Assembly: GCA_020026175.1 (NCBI GenBank)
Contig: JAHHQV010000029.1
Coordinates: forward strand, 1-32,431
DNA length: 32,431 bases
Reading direction: 5' to 3'
Origin: Phocaeicola sp.
GTDB taxonomy: Bacteria > Bacteroidota > Bacteroidia > Bacteroidales > Bacteroidaceae
Shown: positions 7,890 through 15,700 of the stretch, one piece after another
How positions within the stretch are numbered: position 1 is the first letter of the stretch
Layout of the letters: each line of letters begins with the position of its first letter
Program-made: the position numbers and the translations under genes
The notes under the pieces: model-generated
What the model was told of the DNA's origin: nothing
Database searches by the model: none
What the model saw: only the letters and a program-made list of their open reading frames with translations

Positions 7890-10800
7890 ATGCAGGATTT
7901 CGTTCATTTACATGTGCATACGCAGTATTCTATTCTTGACGGACAGGCTTCAATCCCAAAATTGGTAGATAAAGCCATGTCTAATGGTATGAGAGGAATA
8001 GCTGTGACCGATCATGGTGCAATGTTTGGTATAAAGGAGTTTTTCAATTATGTAAATAAGAAAAATGGAAGTACAAATGGCGAGATAAAGGATTTGAAGA
8101 AGATAATCTCTGCATTGGAAAATGGCACAACCGAATCTGAAAATCCAGAAGCTGAACTGGCAGAGTGTAAGTCAAAATTGGAAGAAACTCAGAAGAGATT
8201 GTTCAAGCCAATAATAGGTTGTGAAATGTATGTTGCAAGACGTACACTTAAGGATAAAGACGGGAAACAGGATCAGAGTGGTTATCACTTGGTAGTACTG
8301 GCAAAGAATCTACAGGGGTATCATAATCTGATAAAACTTGTGTCGAAAGCATGGACTGAGGGATTTTATATGCGTCCACGTACCGACAGGCATGAACTGG
8401 AAAAGTATCATGAAGGGCTTATCATATGTTCGGCATGTCTTGGTGGTGAAATACCTAAAAAAATCACTGCTGGTCTTATTGATGAAGCTGAAGAAGCTAT
8501 AAGATGGTATAAGAATCTTTTTGGAGATGATTTCTATCTTGAACTTCAAAGACATAAGGCAACTGTTGAGCATGCCAATCATGAAGCCTATAAGTTACAG
8601 CAGGTGGTAAATGATAAACTAATTGAACTTTCAAAAAAATATAATGTAAAGTTAGTTTGTACCAACGATGTACATTTTGTAGATGAGGAAAATGCTGAAG
8701 CTCATGACCGTCTTATCTGCTTGAGTACAGGAAAAGACTTGGATGATCCTAGACGAATGCTATACACCAAACAAGAATGGATGAAGACTAAAGAGGAGAT
8801 GAATCAGATTTTTTCTGATGTTCCGGAAGCTTTGTCTAATACTGTAGATATATGTAATAGTGTAGAGTTTTATTCTATAGATAATCCTCCTATTATGCCT
8901 ACTTTTGTTATTCCTGAAGATTTTGGAACAGAAGAGGGATACAGAAATAAATATTCTGAAAAAGACTTGTTTGATGAGTTTACACGTGATGAGAATGGTA
9001 ATGTAGTCATGGATGAGGCTTCTGCCAATGGCAAAATAAAAAGACTTGGGGGATATGACAAACTTTATCGTATAAAACTGGAAGCCGACTATCTGGCAAA
9101 ACTTGCATATGAAGGGGCCCATAGAAGATATGGAGAGGTATTGGACAATGAAGTATCCGAACGTATTAAGTTTGAACTTCATATAATGAAGACAATGGGT
9201 TTCCCTGGATACTTTCTCATTGTACAGGACTTTATTAATGCTGCTCGTAAACAACTGGATGTTTCGGTTGGTCCTGGACGTGGTTCCGCTGCTGGTTCGG
9301 CCGTAGCATACTGCTTGGGTATCACACAGATAGACCCGATAAAATATGACCTTCTGTTTGAGCGTTTCCTTAACCCTGACCGTATATCACTGCCTGATAT
9401 TGATGTGGATTTTGATGATGATGGACGTGGTAGAGTATTGAACTGGGTGACAGAGAAATATGGAAAAGAGAAGGTTGCCCATATCATTACGTATGGTACA
9501 ATGGCTACAAAATTGGCAATAAAGGATGTTGCACGTGTACAGAAACTGCCTTTGTCGGAATCAGACAGATTGTGTAAGCTTGTTCCAGACAAAATACCGG
9601 ATAAAAAACTCAATCTTACTAATGCTATAGCTTATGTTCCTGAACTGCAGGCTGCCGAGGTCTCTCCTGATCCTATTCTTAGAGATACTATCAAGTATGC
9701 AAAGATGCTTGAAGGCAATGTGCGCAATACAGGTGTGCATGCTTGTGGTACGATTATATGCCGTGATGATATAACAGACTGGGTACCTGTAAGTACTGCC
9801 GATGATAAGGAGACTGGTGAAAAGATGCTCGTCACTCAGTACGAAGGTTCTGTAATTGAAGATACAGGACTGATAAAGATGGACTTCTTGGGACTGAAAA
9901 CTCTTTCTATCATAAAAGAAGCCATTGAGAATGTAAAGAACAGTAAGGGGATAATCTTGAATATAGATGAAATTCCGATAGATGATCCTGCTACATACAG
10001 ACTTTATAGTGAGGGACGTACTATAGGTACTTTTCAGTTCGAATCTGCAGGTATGCAGAAGTATCTTAGAGAACTTCAGCCTTCTACTTTCGAAGATTTG
10101 ATTGCGATGAATGCTCTATATCGTCCGGGACCTATGGATTATATCCCTGACTTTATTGACCGTAAGCATGGACGTAAGCCTATAGAGTATGATATTCCAG
10201 TGATGGAGAAGTATCTTAAAGATACGTACGGTATTACGGTGTATCAAGAACAGGTGATGCTTTTGTCTCGTCTTCTTGCCGATTTTACAAGAGGTGAATC
10301 GGATGCTCTGCGTAAGGCAATGGGTAAGAAATTGCGCGATAAACTTGATCACATGAAGCCAAAGTTTATAGAAGGAGGTAAGAAAAACGGACATGACCCG
10401 GTTGTGTTGGAGAAAATTTGGGCCGACTGGGAAAAATTTGCTTCGTATGCCTTCAATAAATCTCATGCCACTTGTTATTCTTGGGTTGCTTATCAGACTG
10501 CATATCTTAAGGCCAACTATCCGTCGGAATATATGGCGGCTACCATGAGTAGAAATATCTCGAACATTACTGAAATCACCAAACTGATGGACGAGTGTAA
10601 GGCTATTGGAGTCAAGGTGCTGGGACCTGATGTGAATGAAAGTTTGCTCGAGTTCTCTGTAAACTCTCATGGAGATATACGTTTCGGTCTTGGAGCTATA
10701 AAGGGTGTAGGCGAGTCGGCTGTATATAGTATTCTGGAAGAACGTGAAAAGAATGGTCCTTTTAAGGATATATTTGATTTTGTGCAAAGAGTAAACTTGT

Positions 10801-11687
10801 CTTCATGCAACAGGAAGAACATAGAAAATCTTGCTTTAGCTGGTGGATTTGATAGCTTCTCTGGTATAAAGCGAGAGGATTTCTTTGTGAAGAATCCTAA
10901 AGAAGAGACTTTTGTTGAGGTTTTGGTAAGATATGGAAACAAATATCAGCTTGATAAAGCCGCTGCTACAAACTCACTCTTTGGTGGTGACATGGCTATA
11001 GAAATAGCTACTCCAGAGATTATTCCAGGAACTCCGTGGAGAGACTTGGAAAAGCTAAACAAGGAGCGCGAACTGGTTGGTATATATTTATCGGCACACC
11101 CGTTGGATGAATTTGCTGTTATATTGGAGAATGTTTGTAATGTGCAAATGGCAAATCTGTTTGATTTGACTCCTTATTACAATCAGGATCTGACTTTCGG
11201 AGGTATAGTCACAGGTTTCCGCGAGGGTTATACCAAAACGGGCAAACCGTATGGAGTTGTAAAGATTGAAGACTATTCTGGAGCTAATGAATTTGCATTT
11301 TTTGGTAATGAATGGGTAGAGAAGAAGAATTTCTTCAGTGAAGGGATGTTCTTGTATATGCATGGAAAATGTCAGCCAAAACAATGGAGACAGGACGATT
11401 GGGAAGTGAAAATTAATACAATAGAGCTCCTGGCCGATGTAAAAGATAAGCTTATAGAGAAAATAACCGTCAAGGCTCATCTCTCGGCTATAGACAATGA
11501 GTTTATAACAGCTTTTACATCAATAGTTAAAGAGAATCCAGGAAATGCGGAATTGTGTTTTTATATAGTAGACGATGACGGTCAGATGCACATAAGTCTG
11601 GCTTCTACTACATTAAAAGTTTCTGTTCAAAAAGATATGATTAATTATTTAAAATCTCAGTCTCTTTTGGACTATAAGATAAATTAG
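7890..11687 (+). CDS. dnaE: DNA polymerase III alpha subunit
   Basis: This is the replicative polymerase catalytic subunit, 1,265 residues from the ATG at 7890, where the protein starts MQDFVHLHVHTQYSILDG as the PHP domain normally does. An ATG at 7794 would add an atypical 32-residue Cys/Trp-rich leader, so I reject it. Order: PHP domain (HLHVHT, then AVTDHGAMFGI), palm with GPGRGSAAGS and the catalytic Asp pair PDIDVDF at D503/D505, the third-Asp and fingers region (PGPMDYIPDFI, SHATCYSWVAYQTAYLKA), tandem HhH region (FGLGAIKGVG), then an OB fold (FGGIVTGFREGYTKTGKP). The C-terminal tau-binding tail is short. It lies downstream of meaB. I see no canonical promoter in 7754-7889, so read-through is possible. 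Confidence 0.96.
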   Translation: MQDFVHLHVHTQYSILDGQASIPKLVDKAMSNGMRGIAVTDHGAMFGIKEFFNYVNKKNGSTNGEIKDLKKIISALENGTTESENPEAELAECKSKLEETQKRLFKPIIGCEMYVARRTLKDKDGKQDQSGYHLVVLAKNLQGYHNLIKLVSKAWTEGFYMRPRTDRHELEKYHEGLIICSACLGGEIPKKITAGLIDEAEEAIRWYKNLFGDDFYLELQRHKATVEHANHEAYKLQQVVNDKLIELSKKYNVKLVCTNDVHFVDEENAEAHDRLICLSTGKDLDDPRRMLYTKQEWMKTKEEMNQIFSDVPEALSNTVDICNSVEFYSIDNPPIMPTFVIPEDFGTEEGYRNKYSEKDLFDEFTRDENGNVVMDEASANGKIKRLGGYDKLYRIKLEADYLAKLAYEGAHRRYGEVLDNEVSERIKFELHIMKTMGFPGYFLIVQDFINAARKQLDVSVGPGRGSAAGSAVAYCLGITQIDPIKYDLLFERFLNPDRISLPDIDVDFDDDGRGRVLNWVTEKYGKEKVAHIITYGTMATKLAIKDVARVQKLPLSESDRLCKLVPDKIPDKKLNLTNAIAYVPELQAAEVSPDPILRDTIKYAKMLEGNVRNTGVHACGTIICRDDITDWVPVSTADDKETGEKMLVTQYEGSVIEDTGLIKMDFLGLKTLSIIKEAIENVKNSKGIILNIDEIPIDDPATYRLYSEGRTIGTFQFESAGMQKYLRELQPSTFEDLIAMNALYRPGPMDYIPDFIDRKHGRKPIEYDIPVMEKYLKDTYGITVYQEQVMLLSRLLADFTRGESDALRKAMGKKLRDKLDHMKPKFIEGGKKNGHDPVVLEKIWADWEKFASYAFNKSHATCYSWVAYQTAYLKANYPSEYMAATMSRNISNITEITKLMDECKAIGVKVLGPDVNESLLEFSVNSHGDIRFGLGAIKGVGESAVYSILEEREKNGPFKDIFDFVQRVNLSSCNRKNIENLALAGGFDSFSGIKREDFFVKNPKEETFVEVLVRYGNKYQLDKAAATNSLFGGDMAIEIATPEIIPGTPWRDLEKLNKERELVGIYLSAHPLDEFAVILENVCNVQMANLFDLTPYYNQDLTFGGIVTGFREGYTKTGKPYGVVKIEDYSGANEFAFFGNEWVEKKNFFSEGMFLYMHGKCQPKQWRQDDWEVKINTIELLADVKDKLIEKITVKAHLSAIDNEFITAFTSIVKENPGNAELCFYIVDDDGQMHISLASTTLKVSVQKDMINYLKSQSLLDYKIN

Positions 11688-11697
11688 TATATATTTG
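11666..11697 (+). promoter_or_regulatory. Promoter of trxA inside the end of dnaE
   Basis: TTTG at 11666-11669, a 20-nt spacer and TATATTTG at 11690-11697 match the consensus. The -33 element is inside the last codons of dnaE and the -7 box lies just past its stop. Transcription would start near 11704, about 33 nt before trxA. Confidence 0.7.
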
Positions 11698-11736
11698 CGT
11701 AGATATAAGTATTAACACTTTAAATAATAATTTTTT

Positions 11737-12051
11737 ATGGCACTTAATATCACAGATCAGAATTTTGAAGAAATATTGGCTGAAGGAAAGCCTGTTGTAT
11801 TAGACTTTTGGGCTACATGGTGTGGACCATGTAAGCAGGTTGCTCCATATGTAGAAGAACTTGCAGAAGAATTTAAAGGTCAGGTAAACGTTGGTAAATG
11901 TGACGTTGATGAAAACTCAGACCTTCCTGCACAGTTTGGTGTCCGCAATATACCAACTATTCTTTTCATAAAGAATGGTGAAGTTGTTGACAAACAGGTG
12001 GGTGCTACAACAAAACAGGCGTTGGCTGAAAAATTAAAGGCTCTATTATAA
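11737..12051 (+). CDS. trxA: Thioredoxin
   Basis: This is a 104-residue single-domain thioredoxin that reduces disulfides in cytoplasmic proteins. The active site WCGPC falls at residues 28-32 (C29 and C32), preceded by VLDFWATW. The cis-proline loop VRNIPTILF and the GEVVDKQVGA hairpin complete the fold. There is no signal peptide, unlike the TlpA/ResA-type thioredoxins frequent in Bacteroidetes. It has its own promoter in the dnaE tail. The stop codon sits inside a small hairpin loop that may attenuate transcription toward the next gene. Confidence 0.95.
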   Translation: MALNITDQNFEEILAEGKPVVLDFWATWCGPCKQVAPYVEELAEEFKGQVNVGKCDVDENSDLPAQFGVRNIPTILFIKNGEVVDKQVGATTKQALAEKLKALL

Positions 12052-12060
12052 TATAGAGCC
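12039..12060 (+). terminator. Weak terminator or 3'-end hairpin of trxA
   Basis: Arms GGCTCTAT (12039-12046) and ATAGAGCC (12053-12060) pair perfectly around a 6-nt loop that contains the trxA stop codon. Only CTTTG follows, not a real U-tract, so it may be a partial terminator or an mRNA-stabilising 3' structure. Confidence 0.4.
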
Positions 12061-12176
12061 CTTTGATATTGGTCTTTATAAGTGTCATAAATCCATATCG
12101 TTTTATGTATCCGATTGTATACTTATAAATCAATGACCTTTAAAGATAACTTATTAACAAAAAAACTCTGATAATT

Positions 12177-12512
12177 ATGGGAATTGAAAATGATTTCTTG
12201 CTTGAAGATGAAGATGATGAAAAGACCATTGAGTTTATAAAAAATTATCTTCCTCAGGAAATGAAGGATAAATTTACAGACGATGATTTGTATTATATCT
12301 TGGATCTTATAATTGAATATTACACCAATAGTGGATGTTTGGATGCAGAACCTGATGATGAAGGATATATTAATATCGATCAAGATGCGATTGTAGACTT
12401 TATAATGAAGGAATCTGTTAAAAATGATATGGGACCATATAATCCAGAAGAAGTATTCTTTGTAGTACAAGGAGAAATGGAATATGGCAACCAGTTAGGT
12501 GAAGTAGAATAA
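12177..12512 (+). CDS. Small acidic conserved-type protein of unknown function
   Basis: I do not recognise a named family. This 111-residue protein is strongly acidic, with roughly 30 Asp/Glu against about six Lys. It begins with an acidic stretch (LLEDEDDEKTIEFIKNYL) and contains predicted helices (DDDLYYILDLIIEYYTNSG, then DQDAIVDFIMKES), then a Tyr/Phe-rich end (YNPEEVFFVVQGEMEY). There is no signal peptide, membrane segment or metal motif. Codon use resembles its neighbours, and a strong terminator follows immediately, which supports a real gene. It lies 125 bp after trxA and may share its transcript. A reverse-strand frame over the same DNA looks like a shadow. Confidence 0.75.
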   Translation: MGIENDFLLEDEDDEKTIEFIKNYLPQEMKDKFTDDDLYYILDLIIEYYTNSGCLDAEPDDEGYINIDQDAIVDFIMKESVKNDMGPYNPEEVFFVVQGEMEYGNQLGEVE

Positions 12513-12533
12513 ACATTCTGTCAATTTATTATA

Positions 12534-12574
12534 AAAGCATGCTTGTGAACTATGTTTTACAGGCATGCTTTTTT
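12534..12574 (+). terminator. Rho-independent terminator after the trxA/acidic-protein unit
   Basis: Arms 12534-12546 and 12559-12571 form a 13-bp stem with one G-U pair and a 12-nt loop, ending in a run of six T (12569-12574). This is a textbook intrinsic terminator. Confidence 0.9.
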
Positions 12575-12726
12575 ATGTCTAATACTTTGATATTTGGCTT
12601 TTACGATGAATAATGGTGTAAAATAAAGCATTTAAGTCATTTTAGTACATATCAGTGCAGTTGTTTGTAGAATTATTCGTTCCTTTATAATAAAGGATTA
12701 TTGTATGATTTTAAATATCGGAGCCT

Positions 12727-15700
12727 ATGAAACGATTTTTTTTATACGTATTATGTATGGTCTCTATAATGACCATACCAGCAGTAGTTTGGTCGCAGAA
12801 CTACGATAAAATGTGGAAAGAAGTAGATGTCCTTAAGAAAAAAGATCTTCCACGTTCTGTTATTGACAAGACTGGCGAGATATATTCGTTGGCCTTAAAA
12901 TCAGGTGATAAGTCTCAGATGATTAAGGCATTAATTGTTGGTGCAGAGTATAAAACCAGTTTGTCTCCCGACAGTCTGTCATCTCAAATCTGCAATCTGA
13001 AGAAAATGGCAAAATTAGAGAAAGATATTTCGGCACGTGCTGTGCTTAACAGTATTATTGCAACTATGTATAAAAACAATGATGCCGATTCTGCATTGCA
13101 TTACTATCATCTTTCTTTGGCAGACAAGTACAAGCTGGCAGGAATATCAGCCAAAAAGTTTCATCCTGTAGTTGTGTCAGAAGAAATAAGCCGTACTTAC
13201 TTTAATGATAATACGTACGATTTTCTTTCAAGGCAAGCCATAAACGGACTTTTGTCGTTTTATCCCTATCATGACTCAGAACTTATGGCAAAGGAAATTA
13301 TATCCATTTACGATTCTCTTATATCATTGTATTCGGAAGGCGAATATGCTGCAAGAAGTTCTGCCGCTCTTGCCGAAGAGGCGAAACTGATTTATCTTAA
13401 CGAATATTGCCGAAGCAGCAGATACAAGATTTCTGATGATGAATTTATAAACAAGATGGAGGGCCTTTGTTCAGAATTCAAGGACTTGGATGTATATTGT
13501 GATATTACAATGAAACTTGCAGATAAATACAGTGGTAAAGGAAGACTTACAGATGCCGTGGATATCATAGATGGTGCCTTGCAGCTTTATCCCGAAAACC
13601 GATGGACGAAGGAACTTAAGGGAATGAAGAATCTTATTATGTCTCCTTCTCTTGACATTACATTTCCTTTTGTATATCCTGAATATGAGACTGATATGTA
13701 TGTGAAATATAAGAATATTTCTGGCTTTAAGCTTGAGATGTTCCGTCTTGACCTTACTCCATCTTCTGTGAGTCTTCATCGTGAAAAGACTGATTATAAT
13801 GATATCATACGTAAGTATGGTTCAAGAATATCTGTCAACAGTTACTCTTTGTCTCCTACCTCAGACTATAAGATTGCTAAGACGAATCTAAAATACCGGT
13901 TTGCTCAGGCTGGAATATATATGATGAAGATTACTCCAAAGGTAAAGTATGCAAAATCGGAATATAGAATAGTTCATGTATCTCCTTACCAGGCCGTTGC
14001 CATTTCTTTACCTCACAATAAGAAGGAGTTTGTGGCGGTCGACAGTCGTACAGGCAATCCTGTACCTGGAGCTGAGATTGTTTGCTACGAAGAAGAATAC
14101 AATGAATATCGTGTTTCAAAGGTATACAAGACAGACAATAAAGGTAGTGTGATATTGGATGCCGACGAGAATTTGAAGCTTATAAATGTACGTACTGCTG
14201 GCAACGACTTTATGCCAATAGAATATTTCTATAATAACAGAGTATATTCATCATCTGTCAATAAGATAACTACGCATACATCTTTGTTTACCGACCGTTC
14301 CATTTATCGTCCAGGGCAGAAAATATCTTTGTCAGGAGTCAGATACAAGATGTACGAAGATTCGGTATCAGTAGAAAAAAATGCACGTGTGTTGTTGGTG
14401 ATGAGAAATTCCGACTGGAAAGAAATATCTTCAAAAGAAGTGTCTACAGACGATTTTGGAGTATATTCTACCGAATTTATAATTCCTGAAAATGCTTTTC
14501 CTGGATATTATTCTATAATAGCAGACAATGTGCAGACATCTGTAAAAGTAGAAGAATACAAGCGTCCTACATTTGATGTAGAGTTTGATGAACTGAAACA
14601 GACTTTTACCTTTAATGACAATGTGAGAGTGTCGGCTATGGCTGAAACATTTGCCGGAGCATCATTGGGTATGGCAAGAGTGAAATATCGTATTATGAGG
14701 AGTGAGTGCAGATGGTGGCGTGTTCCTTTAAGGGAAGAGGAAATATCTTCGGGTGAAACTATTGCCAGTGCCGACGGTAGGTTTCATATTGATTTCTCAC
14801 TTCTGAAACCAGATTCTTATTCTACCGTCAATCCGCTGACTTTCTATAGATATAAGGTAATAGCAGCAGTCACAAGTCAGTCGGGAGAAACACAGGAAGG
14901 AATATTGGAACTGTCTGTAGGCGAAAAGTCAATGGGAATACATATAGATGGTTTGGCTTTGAAGGTTGCTAAAGAGAAGAAAGGAGAGATAACTTTCGTT
15001 GCATCAAATCTAAAATCGATACCTGTGGGTGTTGAGGTAGGATATTTGGTTTATGGAGTAGATTCCAGTGGAGAAAAACAACAGCCTGTGCTATGCAGTG
15101 GCAAGCACATGTCAAACAGGCCGTTTGTTCCCGAAGATATATATTCTCTTCCTTCAGGTTCTTATAGGATAGAAATTAAGGCAAATGACGATAAAGGACG
15201 CAAGTGTATGTCATCTCATGATTTTATATTGTTCTCGATAAATGATACACATGTTCCTGTCAATAATGTTTATTGGTTCTGGCATGACAGAACAGGATTT
15301 TCCGACAACAAACCAGAAGATATATATATAGGTACGAGCAAAAAAGGTATCTATCTTATGGTAGATGTGTTTGCTGCCAACAGTAGGATATCAAGCGAAA
15401 GGATTGTATTGAACGATACAGTACGTAAGTTCAGCTATAAATACCTTAAGGAATATGGCGATGGCATATCTGTCAGCTTTAACTTTGTGTATCGTGGTAA
15501 GCTTTACAGCAAGGAGGTTGTGTTGTCTCGTCCTAAGCCGGAGAAAAAGCTGAAAATACGCTGGGAAACTTTCAGAGACAAGCTGATACCGGGACAGAAG
15601 GAAGAATGGAAATTGTCTGTAAAAGACAAGTCGGGAAATCCAGTGAAGGCTAATGTCCTGGCTTCGGCATATGATGCTTCTTTGGATGATTTATATTCAG

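Noticed and set aside
10116..10787. 223-codon reverse-strand frame inside dnaE
   Set aside because: It lies entirely within conserved polymerase coding sequence and has no recognisable domain.
12123..12470. 115-codon reverse-strand frame over the small acidic gene
   Set aside because: It is Ile/Phe-rich, as expected from the complement of an acidic AT-rich gene. The plus-strand gene has the proper terminator and leader.
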